Source: Fen-1364 sp049515135 (lineage in GTDB: Bacteria > Spirochaetota > Spirochaetia > SZUA-6 > Fen-1364). Taken from it: a DNA stretch of 64,000 nt. The DNA is taken from contig JBEKUJ010000015.1 in assembly GCA_049515135.1 (NCBI GenBank), positions 1 through 64,000 of the forward strand, in the 5' to 3' direction. Under the pieces are notes generated by a model. The model searched no databases and was not told where the DNA came from. It was given only the letters and a program-made list of their open reading frames with translations. Position numbers and translations under genes: made by a program. Shown here piece after piece: positions 48,596 through 57,272 of the stretch. Within the stretch, counting starts at the first letter, position 1; the number at the start of each line of letters is the position of its first letter.

Positions 48596-50204
48596 GTACG
48601 GCGACTCCTTTTGCAATGAGAACTTCGTAGGGTCTGATATCGATCCCCTCGTCAAGGTCCAGGATTGGCTCCGCGGATTGCCGTGAGCAAAGCAATACCT
48701 CCATTCTCCGCGGGGGCGTCGAAGGCTTCATGAATATCGGCTTTGCGGTGAAGTTCAAGACCACGAGCATGACCTCTGCACCATTTTCTCTGGCGTAGAC
48801 GAGCGCGTCCGGAAGGTATTCCTCCAGGAACCTGATGCCGCCCGATCGGAGCGCCGGATGGTTCTTCCTGAGCCACGTGAGCCGTCTGTAGAAACTCAAT
48901 AATGAATCCGAGGACCTTTCCTGGATCTGGGCATTGTTTTTCTGAAAGTCCCTGTCCACCGGCAGCCAAGGCTTCCCGGTGGAAAAGCCGGCGTTGGGGG
49001 TGCCGTCCCATTGCATGGGTGTCCTGGCCAGGTCTCGGCGGAATCTCCTGAAAGGCCAGGTTTTCCTGCTGAGCGGGTCAGCCAGATCTCTCCTCCTGAG
49101 TCTGCCCCCTGTCATCCCTATCTCTTCCCCATAGTACAGGAAAGGAGTGCCTCGAAGGGTGATCAGCAGGGCCGCGGCCACCTTTGCCCGCGCCTCTGTC
49201 CATTTCCCTTTGCGGTATCTGAGACAGTGGCGCAGATTGTCGTGATTGCTGAGAGTGAAAGTCGGCCAGGCCCCTGCAGGCAGGCGTCCGTACCACTCCG
49301 CCAGGGACCTGTGCATCTTTACGGCGCTCCACGGCTTGAACAGGAAATCGAAATTGAAAACGAGGTGGAGCGCATCCTCTCCGCTGCCGTAATATGTCGG
49401 AGGGATCTGCGGATCCTCGGTGTACACCTCCCCCACCATCATCCTCTCAGCGTAGGAATCCGTCAAAGCCCGCAGCTCCCTGCACACGTCGATGGTTTCC
49501 GGCCTGTTGCGATCATAGACATGCCTGTGAAGATCCATGCTTCGCAGGGACAGAGGGTTGCTGCGGAACTGGTCATCCTTCAGGAACCAGTTCACCACGT
49601 CGAGCCGGAAACCGTCCACGCCCATGTCCAGCCAGTATCTCACCAGATCGAACATCTCTTTTTTCAGCTCCGGGTTCCTCCAGTTCACCTCGGGCTGGTG
49701 CCGGGTGAAAGTGCCCAGGTAGAACTCTCCGCGCAAGGGATCGTACCACCAGGCATTTTTCAGCTCGAATTGCGAAAACCAGTTGTTGGGAGGCCTCCCG
49801 TCCTTTCCGGGATGCCAGATGTACCAGCCGGCCTTGGGGCCGTCCCTGCTGCGTCTGGATTCCTGGAACCATGGATGCTCATCCGAGGTGTGATTCAGCA
49901 CCAGATCGATGATAACGTGGATCTTCCGCCTGTGAGCTTCTGAGAGAAGCAATCTGAAGTCCTGGAGAGTGCCGAAGATCGGGTCGATGTCCCTGTAGTC
50001 GGAGACGTCATACCCGAAATCCCTCATGGGGGAGCGGAAAAACGGGGAAATCCAGATCCCGTCGATCCCGAGGGACTTCTCCGTGCCATCGTTCAGATAG
50101 TCAAGCTTTTCAATGATGCCCTTGAGATCCCCGATGCCGTCCGCGTTGGAATCCATGAAGCTTCGCGGATAGATCTGATAGAGAACGCCGTGTTTCCACC
50201 ACAA
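48582..50204 (-). CDS. GH13 alpha-glucosidase / oligo-1,6-glucosidase
   Basis: 540-residue cytoplasmic glucosidase of the alpha-amylase family. Nucleophile Asp in GFRLDVVNWF, acid/base Glu in MVGEVYTED, transition-state Asp in TLSNHDNLR, and the N-terminal VLYQIYPRSFMDSNADGIGD typical of this subfamily. It splits glucose from isomaltose-like or sucrose-like oligosaccharides. TTG 50204 is the listed start (LWWKHGVLYQIYPRSF). A TTG at 50249 upstream is also in frame, but that stretch reads like a promoter (TTGACA...TATACT). Confidence 0.9.
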   Translation of the reverse strand: MWWKHGVLYQIYPRSFMDSNADGIGDLKGIIEKLDYLNDGTEKSLGIDGIWISPFFRSPMRDFGYDVSDYRDIDPIFGTLQDFRLLLSEAHRRKIHVIIDLVLNHTSDEHPWFQESRRSRDGPKAGWYIWHPGKDGRPPNNWFSQFELKNAWWYDPLRGEFYLGTFTRHQPEVNWRNPELKKEMFDLVRYWLDMGVDGFRLDVVNWFLKDDQFRSNPLSLRSMDLHRHVYDRNRPETIDVCRELRALTDSYAERMMVGEVYTEDPQIPPTYYGSGEDALHLVFNFDFLFKPWSAVKMHRSLAEWYGRLPAGAWPTFTLSNHDNLRHCLRYRKGKWTEARAKVAAALLITLRGTPFLYYGEEIGMTGGRLRRRDLADPLSRKTWPFRRFRRDLARTPMQWDGTPNAGFSTGKPWLPVDRDFQKNNAQIQERSSDSLLSFYRRLTWLRKNHPALRSGGIRFLEEYLPDALVYARENGAEVMLVVLNFTAKPIFMKPSTPPRRMEVLLCSRQSAEPILDLDEGIDIRPYEVLIAKGVAVHEKQ

Positions 50205-50273
50205 GGGTCCGCTTCTCTCCTGGACCAGTCCAGTATAGCACGCTGTCAAAGATGACCGGTCTGCTCTGCGCCG

Positions 50274-51512
50274 TCATTCTCCTTTGGAGGCCGCGCCCGC
50301 AACAAGCCGATCAGCGCGCCGAAGCGAAGGGAAGAGCAGCGCCCAGAGGAGCACGACGACCAGAGTCCCCACGCCTCCCAGGAGCGCGGCGGGGACAGCT
50401 CCCATCCATGCGGCCGTGGCTCCGGATTCGAACTCGCCAAGCTGGTTCGAGGCGCCGATGAAGATCGAATTGACTGCGCTCACCCGGCCGCGCTTTTCAT
50501 CCGGAGTATTCACCTGGACGAGCGTCTGCCGTATCACCACGCTCATCATGTCCGCGGCCCCAAGGACGGCAAGGGCGCCCAGGGAAAGGAAGAACAGGCG
50601 CGACAGGCTGAAGACAATCGTCATGACGCCGAAAATCGCCACGCCGCTGAACAGCCGGACTCCTGTTCGGCCTGAAAGAGGCCGCCGGGCCAGAATAATC
50701 GCCACCACCGCGGCTCCGGCAGCGGGAGCGCTCCGCAACAGGCCCAGGCCCCACGGACCGACATGAAGGATATCCCGTGCGTAGATCGGAAGGAGGGCCG
50801 TGGCGCCGCCGAACAGCACGGCAAAAAGGTCGAGGGATATCGCGCCAAGGATCAAGGGCCGGGAGAACACGAAGCGAAGGCCGGCAAGCATTTCCGAAAA
50901 GCCAGGCTTGGCCGCCGCGGCAAGCTGCAGCCGGACCCGTATCCGTGAGACTAGGAACACCGAGCATGCGAAAAGCCCCGCGGACACCGCGTAGACGCAC
51001 GAAGGGCCGAAGGCGTACAACAGCCCGCCAAGGGCGGGGCCCAGGATTGTCGCGATCTGGAAGGAGCCGGAGTTCAGCGCAACCGCGCGTGGGAAATCCT
51101 CCCGGGAGACGAGAAATGGAATCAGGGACTGGCTCGCCGGGCCAAGAAACGCCTGCCCCACTCCGATCAGGGCAACGACTGCAAAAATCCATCCCGCCCG
51201 CGCGCCGGGCACCGCCGAGATGCACAGGAGAAAGAGGGCCACTATGATCTGCAGCGCAAAGGCGAACAACAGAATGGAACGTCGTTCGATGCGGTCTGCC
51301 GCAAGACCTGCGGGCAGCGACAACAGGAGGGCTGGAAGGAACTGCATGAGGCCTACGATGCCCAGGGCGAAGGCGCTCCCCGTCAGATCGTAGACGTGCC
51401 ACCCCACTGCCACGCCGAGCATGAGCGAGGAAAGGGACGCAAGGGCTCGGGCGAACAGGAACGCCAGAAAGTCTTGATTACGCAATGCTGAAAAACCGGT
51501 ACTGCCAGCCAT
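50274..51512 (-). CDS. MFS transporter, enterobactin-exporter-like
   Basis: 412 residues, about twelve membrane helices, of the EntS-like MFS group. MTM signature AGLAADRIERRSILLFAFAL after helix 2 is clear. Probably an efflux protein. The Met at 51512 gives the usual N-terminus; the longer frame is unsupported. Lies between two other MFS genes. Confidence 0.9.
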   Translation of the reverse strand: MAGSTGFSALRNQDFLAFLFARALASLSSLMLGVAVGWHVYDLTGSAFALGIVGLMQFLPALLLSLPAGLAADRIERRSILLFAFALQIIVALFLLCISAVPGARAGWIFAVVALIGVGQAFLGPASQSLIPFLVSREDFPRAVALNSGSFQIATILGPALGGLLYAFGPSCVYAVSAGLFACSVFLVSRIRVRLQLAAAAKPGFSEMLAGLRFVFSRPLILGAISLDLFAVLFGGATALLPIYARDILHVGPWGLGLLRSAPAAGAAVVAIILARRPLSGRTGVRLFSGVAIFGVMTIVFSLSRLFFLSLGALAVLGAADMMSVVIRQTLVQVNTPDEKRGRVSAVNSIFIGASNQLGEFESGATAAWMGAVPAALLGGVGTLVVVLLWALLFPSLRRADRLVAGAASKGE

Positions 51513-51552
51513 TCCAGTGTCTCGTCGCGCCGCGCGTCCGATCAGCGGAAAT

Positions 51553-52746
51553 CTAAGCGGAGCTGCCCGACGCCGTCCACTCCGCGGAGGCCGTCGGCAT
51601 GAAGCGCCTGCCGAAAAACGAAAGGGCGACAACGCCGGCCAGCGGCACGAATGAGTAGGCAAGGAAGAGCGTCCTGTAGCCGTGCATCTGCAGAAGATAC
51701 CCTCCCAGGGCGGCCGCCAGGAACGTGGGAAGTCCTCCCCCGACCGAATTGTAGATGGCCATGCCCATTCCCCTCCTGGAAGGAGCGGTTTTTGCGTTTA
51801 TGTAGGCCACGCTTGCCGTGTGAAATGTCCCGAAGGTGAATGCGTGCAGGAGCTGGGCCGCTGCCACGACGAGAACGGATGGAGCCACTATGAACAGGGC
51901 CAGCCTGAGGCTGACAGCGGCCAGGGATGCGATGAGGAGCGCCCGTATGCCAAACCGCCCGATCAGCGCGCCTGAAAAGACTACTACGGGGATCTCCGCC
52001 ATCGATCCGATGGCCCAGAGGATGCTCACGCTTGAAAGACCGAAGGTATCCCGAACGAACAGCGAGAAAAAGGAGTAGTACGCTCCCAGCCCGAACCTGC
52101 CAAGGAAGATGACTCCGATCACGGTCCAGAACTTCGCATCCAGGCCGTCGCGGGTATCCGAGGGCTCCGTGCCTGCCTCCCGCGCCGGCTTGGAGGGGGC
52201 TGCGGGGATCAGCCAGACCGCTGCGGCGGCGAGCACCGCCGTCAGGGCAAACGCGGCAAGGACTGAGAGGGAAGAATCTGCCGAGATTGCGCCGCTCACC
52301 TGAAAGAGAAGCGAGGTTGCGGCAAAGCTGATGCTGCCTGCCACGCGTAACCCTCCGTATTGGCGCGCGGGGTCGGGAAGGATCCTGCCGACAAGGGAAT
52401 CCAGGACCGGGGTTGTGGCCCGGTAGAAGAACCCCATGATCGTGATGAGAATCAGATACATCGGCAGGGCCGTGGTGAGCTGCAGGGGAATGAACGCAAC
52501 GACCGGCAGCGCAAGGGAGGCACAGAGGACGGAACGGTATGCTGCGCGTCGGTCTGCCAGGTGGCCAAGAATAATGGGACCGCCGATCCCAGCCAGCTCC
52601 AGCAAGCCCAGGAGGAGTCCAATGCGCGAAGGAGGAAGTCCCCGGGCCTTGAGAAACAGCTGCAGGTACGGCGTCAGGATGGCGTAGCTGGCAAAGAGAA
52701 GCACGTAGTTCGTCCAGGCGGATCCCCTGATGCTCGATGTTCGCAC
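51553..52746 (-). CDS. MFS transporter, LacY/MFS_1_like type
   Basis: 397 residues. It resembles the LacY-like MFS_1_like family with RIGLLLGLLELAGIGGPIIL and GHLADRRAAYRSVL. The start is GTG 52746 (a second GTG is three codons upstream). No ribosome binding site is obvious. It follows the DeoR gene and precedes another MFS gene on the same strand. Likely a sugar or nucleoside uptake protein related to the neighbouring sugar genes. Confidence 0.88.
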   Translation of the reverse strand: MRTSSIRGSAWTNYVLLFASYAILTPYLQLFLKARGLPPSRIGLLLGLLELAGIGGPIILGHLADRRAAYRSVLCASLALPVVAFIPLQLTTALPMYLILITIMGFFYRATTPVLDSLVGRILPDPARQYGGLRVAGSISFAATSLLFQVSGAISADSSLSVLAAFALTAVLAAAAVWLIPAAPSKPAREAGTEPSDTRDGLDAKFWTVIGVIFLGRFGLGAYYSFFSLFVRDTFGLSSVSILWAIGSMAEIPVVVFSGALIGRFGIRALLIASLAAVSLRLALFIVAPSVLVVAAAQLLHAFTFGTFHTASVAYINAKTAPSRRGMGMAIYNSVGGGLPTFLAAALGGYLLQMHGYRTLFLAYSFVPLAGVVALSFFGRRFMPTASAEWTASGSSA

Positions 52747-52805
52747 TGAGGGCACACTGTAGCAGAACACCCTGATGAGGTCGAGCAGCCGCGTGAAACC
52801 GCTTC

Positions 52806-53585
52806 TCAGGCGGTGAAAACCTCCACCCCCGCCTTCACCAGCTGATCCAGCGCCGTGCGTGAGATATTCTTGTCGGTTATCAGCTTGGTGATGCAGGAGA
52901 AGTCGCAGACGAAGCACAGCGCGCGCGTGCCGATCTTGCTGCTGTCAGTGACAACGATCGTTTCCCTGGCGTTCTTTGACATGAGGCGCTTGATTTCCGC
53001 CTCCTCGGGGATGGCGGCAAAGAACCCTTCATCGATCAGGAGACCGGAAACGCCAATGATGGCCTTGTCGGTCCGGTACTGCTTGAGGGACATCTCTGCG
53101 GCGACTCCCACGGCTGCGTTGGTCCTCTGGACCAGCTCACCTCCGGTCAGGATCACCTTGTTGTCGTTGATCCCCACGAGGATTTCACCGATGGTGGAGG
53201 TATTGGTCAGGATGAGCAGGTTCTTCTTGCCCATCAGTTTCCTGGCAACGCACAGCGTCGTGCTCCCCGCGTCTATCATGATGCTTTCCCCGTCATGGAC
53301 CAGCTGCTCGACGAGGTCCGCGATGCGCTCCTTTTCGTCCTTGTGCTGGATGGATCTTTCGTGAAGGCTCGTGGTCTTCCACAAGGAGGGCTGGTCACGC
53401 TTGATGGCTCCTCCATGCGTGCGATAGATGAGATTCTGACCCTCCATGAAAAGCAGGTCGCGGCGGATGGTTGCTTCAGGCACGCTGAACTTCGCCGCCA
53501 GCTCACCCACGCCGGCGCGGTTGTTGCGGTTGATGAACTCGAGGAGACGTATCCGTCTCTCTTCGAGAAACTCCTTGCTCTTCAC
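52806..53585 (-). CDS. DeoR-family transcriptional regulator
   Basis: 259 residues: an N-terminal winged helix (GVGELAAKFSVPEATIRRDL) and a DeoRC effector domain with DAGSTTLCVARKL, TNTSTIGEIL and GVSGLLIDEGFF, which binds phosphorylated sugars. It likely controls the adjacent kinase and aldolase, acting at the palindrome in the divergent region. GTG start. Effector is probably a sugar phosphate from this pathway. Confidence 0.93.
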   Translation of the reverse strand: MKSKEFLEERRIRLLEFINRNNRAGVGELAAKFSVPEATIRRDLLFMEGQNLIYRTHGGAIKRDQPSLWKTTSLHERSIQHKDEKERIADLVEQLVHDGESIMIDAGSTTLCVARKLMGKKNLLILTNTSTIGEILVGINDNKVILTGGELVQRTNAAVGVAAEMSLKQYRTDKAIIGVSGLLIDEGFFAAIPEEAEIKRLMSKNARETIVVTDSSKIGTRALCFVCDFSCITKLITDKNISRTALDQLVKAGVEVFTA

Positions 53586-53640
53586 GACAGCGCTCCGCCG
53601 CCAGTATAGACCGGAAATTCCGGCCAGGAAAAGCCGTGTT

Positions 53641-54498
53641 TCAGGCTTTGTTGTTGGATCCGCACATCAGAATATGCTGTTTGGCGATCTCCTTCATGGC
53701 GAGCTTCGAGGGGGTCAACAGCTTCATGAGGTCGAGCTCGCCAGGATTGGCCGCCAGCGTCTTTCTCATCGTCTCGATGTATCCCTGGCGCATGATGGTG
53801 CTGAAATTGATCTTGGCAACACTGATGGAGATGGCTTTCTTGATGTCTTCAACGGGGATTCCGGTTCCGCCGTGCAGCACAAGAGGGATTCTGGTGCGCC
53901 GCGCGATGTCCGTCAGGCGGTCGAAATCCAGCTTGGGCTTCCTGGTGTACAGGCCGTGGGCATTGCCGATGGCGGCCGCGAAGTAATCAACCCCTGTCTC
54001 TTTGACAAAGAGCTCGCAATCATCGGGTGAGGCAAGCCCGTCAGATTCGGTTTTCAGGCCTTCCGGGCTGTCCGCGGCCTGTCCGATGACTCCGATCTCG
54101 CCTTCCACGGAGATGCCGCAGGCATGAGCCGCCTCCACCACCTTTTTCGTGTTGGCGATGTTCTCCTCCAGGCTCAACCGGGACCCGTCGTACATCACGG
54201 AAGTGAAGCCATAGTTGATGCAGCGCACTGCCTCTTCGTAGGACGGGCCGTGGTCCAGGTGGATGGCAACGGGTATGGCAAGCCTTGCCGCAAGCGTCCG
54301 CACCATTGCGACAAAGGTCGGCCCGTTCATGTAATCGATCTCGCTCTTTGCAGCGGAGACGATGACGGGCGACGAAAGCTCTGCCGCGGCTTCCAGGATG
54401 GCCTGGGTATACTCGAGGTTGTTCGTATTGAAGGCCGCTACCGCATAGCGGCCGGCTCTTGCATCTGTCAGCAACTCTCCAGCTGTTACTATACTCAT
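53641..54498 (-). CDS. Class II ketose-bisphosphate aldolase
   Basis: 285-residue zinc aldolase (FBA/GatY/KbaY type). His 83 (HLDHG), Glu 132 (EGEIG), His 181 (GNAHG) and His 209 (LHGGTG) are the metal ligands and active-site residues, and a DYFAAAIGNAHG phosphate-binding segment is present. It cleaves fructose- or tagatose-1,6-bisphosphate or a related sugar bisphosphate to triose phosphates. Sits between kinase and DeoR genes. AGGAG lies nine bases before the start. Confidence 0.92.
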   Translation of the reverse strand: MSIVTAGELLTDARAGRYAVAAFNTNNLEYTQAILEAAAELSSPVIVSAAKSEIDYMNGPTFVAMVRTLAARLAIPVAIHLDHGPSYEEAVRCINYGFTSVMYDGSRLSLEENIANTKKVVEAAHACGISVEGEIGVIGQAADSPEGLKTESDGLASPDDCELFVKETGVDYFAAAIGNAHGLYTRKPKLDFDRLTDIARRTRIPLVLHGGTGIPVEDIKKAISISVAKINFSTIMRQGYIETMRKTLAANPGELDLMKLLTPSKLAMKEIAKQHILMCGSNNKA

Positions 54499-54521
54499 TC
54501 CATTTCCGCTCCTTCAGAGAA

Positions 54522-55715
54522 TCAGATTTGAACACCGCTCAGCGTCGAGAGAAATCCCCCGACGAATGCATCACCCAATCCGATTGTTGTCACTTTCTTC
54601 TCCTCCACCTCCACTGACGGAAAACAACACACCTCCCCCTTCCCCTGGCGATTGATCTCCTCAGCAAAGGCTGTGCGCCTCGGTTCTGGCGGAAACTCGC
54701 GAGTCCGGAGAAAATCGGCTTTCGAGAAACCATCCCCCAGCCTGAACCGGGTGGCTGCCATGGTTATTCCGTTCTTCAGGGAGGCGGAGAACCTGCCGCA
54801 GTCCCTCCCGCTGGCAAGGGCCCAATAGCGCGTGTGAATCACCACAACGGGGACACGGATGATTGCGCGGAGCGCCTGGATCGATTCCAGCATGCGCGCC
54901 GGATCGAGCAGATCGATCGTATCTCCGAGATATCCCTGCATCTCGTCCTCATTCAGGCTGAAAACATCGATCAGCGGCCGGAGATTTTCCAGCACAATGT
55001 GCCTGAAGTCCGCGTTGTGGAACCACGCATCTTCATAGAAGACAGTGACCGGAGCCGGGAATGCCCCGAGCATTCCGGCCAGCTCCAGCAGGCGGTCACG
55101 GAGCAGGTCAGCGTCACGCATTGCGTTGAATCCCGATATGAGGCATGCGCGCGCCGTACGGGCATTCCTGAAAAACTCCGGCTCGAGCCTCATCAGCTCG
55201 TTGTCCTGATCGTTGACGTAGATGAGCCGTGTGGACACGGGAGCAGTGATGGTGAGGTCCCGCGCGGCCACACACGCTCCTTTTTCATACTGGACGATCA
55301 GGTGGGGGTACGAGCTGTCAGCGGAGCTGCTGCAGTACCACGAGCTGGCCGCCGGCATGAGCTTCCTGACGTGGTCATTCGTGGTCACCAGATGCGCAGA
55401 TGAGGAGACGCCGACCTTGCTCATCGCGATGGCGGCCCTTGGGGCAGTTCCCCCGATGGTGATGGCTGTCTTGAACCTGCCCGCAAACTCGCTGATGACC
55501 TGCAGGTCTTCCACGTAGCGTTCGATGCCGGTCCCGTTTTTCATGTAACCAAGGATGGAAATGAGCAGATCGCGCTCGGTATTGATGCGCTGGACCGGGA
55601 GGATATCCCGACTCGATATGCTGTAATTCTCTATGAGGGATTCAATTACGCGCGAATCCCATCGAATCTCGTAGTCAATGTTGTTTCCAAGCCCCAAGGC
55701 TATGGTCTTATCCAT
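54522..55715 (-). CDS. ADP-dependent-type sugar (phospho)kinase
   Basis: 397 residues resembling the ADP-dependent phosphofructokinase/glucokinase family (ribokinase fold). It has GLGNNIDYEIRWDSRV at the start, an internal GGTAPRAAIAMSKVG, and the catalytic GLGDAFVGGFLS near the C-terminus with Asp 382. The family uses ADP rather than ATP as phosphoryl donor in archaea; the donor here is not known. It starts at 55715 with GAGGAAATGAG upstream. It is immediately followed by the class II aldolase, so it probably makes a ketose bisphosphate. Confidence 0.75.
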   Translation of the reverse strand: MDKTIALGLGNNIDYEIRWDSRVIESLIENYSISSRDILPVQRINTERDLLISILGYMKNGTGIERYVEDLQVISEFAGRFKTAITIGGTAPRAAIAMSKVGVSSSAHLVTTNDHVRKLMPAASSWYCSSSADSSYPHLIVQYEKGACVAARDLTITAPVSTRLIYVNDQDNELMRLEPEFFRNARTARACLISGFNAMRDADLLRDRLLELAGMLGAFPAPVTVFYEDAWFHNADFRHIVLENLRPLIDVFSLNEDEMQGYLGDTIDLLDPARMLESIQALRAIIRVPVVVIHTRYWALASGRDCGRFSASLKNGITMAATRFRLGDGFSKADFLRTREFPPEPRRTAFAEEINRQGKGEVCCFPSVEVEEKKVTTIGLGDAFVGGFLSTLSGVQI

Positions 55716-55765
55716 CTCATTTCCTCTACCGTAAAACACAAGGTAAGGATATTCGTGACTATATC

Positions 55766-55815
55766 TTTATGTTTCAATCATGTCAATGTTAATTTTGACA
55801 TTAGATAAACATAAA
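55766..55815. promoter_or_regulatory. 50-bp palindrome between the kinase and the binding-protein gene
   Basis: The outer arms TTTATGTTT (55766-55774) and AAACATAAA (55807-55815), and the inner arms TGTCAA (55781-55786) and TTGACA (55795-55800), share exactly one centre at 55790.5. It lies in the divergent promoter region. DeoR proteins bind such extended inverted repeats, so it is the likely operator for both directions. Confidence 0.75.
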
Positions 55816-55841
55816 TCGTTGATATTTATATAAAATATTAC

Positions 55842-55870
55842 TTGACATGAACTGAAATCGATCTTAGAAT
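55842..55870 (+). promoter_or_regulatory. Strong promoter for the second sugar transporter
   Basis: TTGACA (55842-55847), 17-base spacer, TAGAAT (55865-55870). AT-rich upstream sequence. Located about 60 bases before the ATG of the binding-protein gene and immediately after the palindrome. Confidence 0.75.
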
Positions 55871-55931
55871 GCGGACTTGGAGATGCGGCCATGTCCGACA
55901 GCCAAATCATTATTCATGAAGGAGGACTTCC

Positions 55932-57170
55932 ATGAGTAGGAAAAAAACTCTGTTTGTGGCCCTGGTCCTGATAATCATGTCCGCCATGATCTGGGCAGAA
56001 GACGTCACCATCGAGTTCGTCCAGTGGTGGGCGCCCGAGCTTCCCGCAGGCTCTTTCCGCGCCCTCATGGACCAGTTCGAAACGCAGAACCCCGGCATCA
56101 AGGTTAAGCTCATCAGCGGCCCGTATTCGAACACCCATGATCAGATCGTCGCCGGTGCTGCAACGGGGACGCTCAGCGACGTCGTCGGCCTGGACGGCGC
56201 CTGGGTGAATGACCTCGCCAAGCAGGGCGCCATCACGTCGCTCGATCCCCTGATGGCTTCCACGAACTTCGACCCGACCCAGGTCGCGGCCATCATCAAG
56301 CTGAACGGCAAAAGCTACATGTTCCCCGTCGCTTCCTTCGTCTATCCCGTGTTCATCAACCTCGACCTGTTCAAGGCCGCCGGGATTGCCAATCCGCCCA
56401 GCAACAGGACCGAGTTCTTGCAGGACGCGAAGAAGCTGACCAACCCGTCAAAGAACCAGTACGGCTGGGTGCTCCCGCTTTCCCTGCAGAATCCCAACGG
56501 CGCGCAGAACGATGTCATGTCGTGGGTCTGGGCCTCCGGCAAAAGCATGCTCAAGGACGGCAAGCCTGACCTCACCAATCCTGACGTGATTAGCGCTCTG
56601 ACATTCATTCAGACCATGTACAAGCAGGGCCTGATCTCCCCGGGAACCTTCGCCAAGCAGGAGCAGGACAAGGTGGAGGAGTTCGTCAACGGCCGGGTCG
56701 GGATGATGGTCGATACGCTGGCCCACATCAACATGATCCGCCAGCGCAATCCCAACCTGAAGTTTGCCATCTCCGCCCTGCCAGCAGTTGACGGATACAA
56801 CGGCCGCAGGGGACTGCCGTACGCCGCCTGGGGCATCGGCATCAGCGAGAGCAGCCAGCACAAGGCTGAGGCCTGGAAGCTCGTCTCCTACCTCATGAGC
56901 CCCGACGTGAACGGAAAGCTGGTCTCCATCGCCCATGCATTCCCCGGCAACGTGAAGGCGAAGCCGGACTTCGTTGTGACCGATCCCCTGTTCGGAAAGG
57001 GCTTCGAGATCTTCCAGAAAGGCTATCTCGCCAACGAGTTCGTGGGCCTGCCGGTTGCCGAGCAGCTGATGAGGATGCTCGACGAGGAAATGCAGGCGAT
57101 GCTGGATGGCAAGCAGACCGCCGAACAGGCCGCTGCCAAAGCCCAGGCCAAATGGGTCCAGGCGTTCTAG
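55932..57170 (+). CDS. Extracellular sugar-binding protein of an ABC transporter
   Basis: 412-residue periplasmic binding protein of family 1 type. Signal peptide MSRKKTLFVALVLIIMSAMI ends at WAE without a lipobox cysteine. VTIEFVQWWAPELPAGSF, GPYSNTHDQIVAGAATG and LPYAAWGIGISESSQHKAEA are characteristic. AGGAGG lies six bases before the ATG. A strong terminator-like hairpin separates it from the permeases. Divergent from the kinase/aldolase genes, suggesting a shared sugar. Confidence 0.92.
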   Translation: MSRKKTLFVALVLIIMSAMIWAEDVTIEFVQWWAPELPAGSFRALMDQFETQNPGIKVKLISGPYSNTHDQIVAGAATGTLSDVVGLDGAWVNDLAKQGAITSLDPLMASTNFDPTQVAAIIKLNGKSYMFPVASFVYPVFINLDLFKAAGIANPPSNRTEFLQDAKKLTNPSKNQYGWVLPLSLQNPNGAQNDVMSWVWASGKSMLKDGKPDLTNPDVISALTFIQTMYKQGLISPGTFAKQEQDKVEEFVNGRVGMMVDTLAHINMIRQRNPNLKFAISALPAVDGYNGRRGLPYAAWGIGISESSQHKAEAWKLVSYLMSPDVNGKLVSIAHAFPGNVKAKPDFVVTDPLFGKGFEIFQKGYLANEFVGLPVAEQLMRMLDEEMQAMLDGKQTAEQAAAKAQAKWVQAF

Positions 57171-57207
57171 CGGTTCGCATTCACGCGGTCTGACCCGCCA
57201 ATACGTC

Positions 57208-57242
57208 GGCTACGCAATACAGCGTATTGCGTAGCCTTTTTT
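57208..57242 (+). terminator. Perfect hairpin with T-run after the binding-protein gene
   Basis: GGCTACGCAATAC (57208-57220) pairs perfectly with GTATTGCGTAGCC (57224-57236) around AGC, followed by six T bases. It is a partial terminator inside the operon; the permease genes follow at 57273. This would give more binding protein than permease. Confidence 0.9.
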
Positions 57243-57272
57243 CGAGTCTGGCAGTAGAATGAGGTGCCCATC

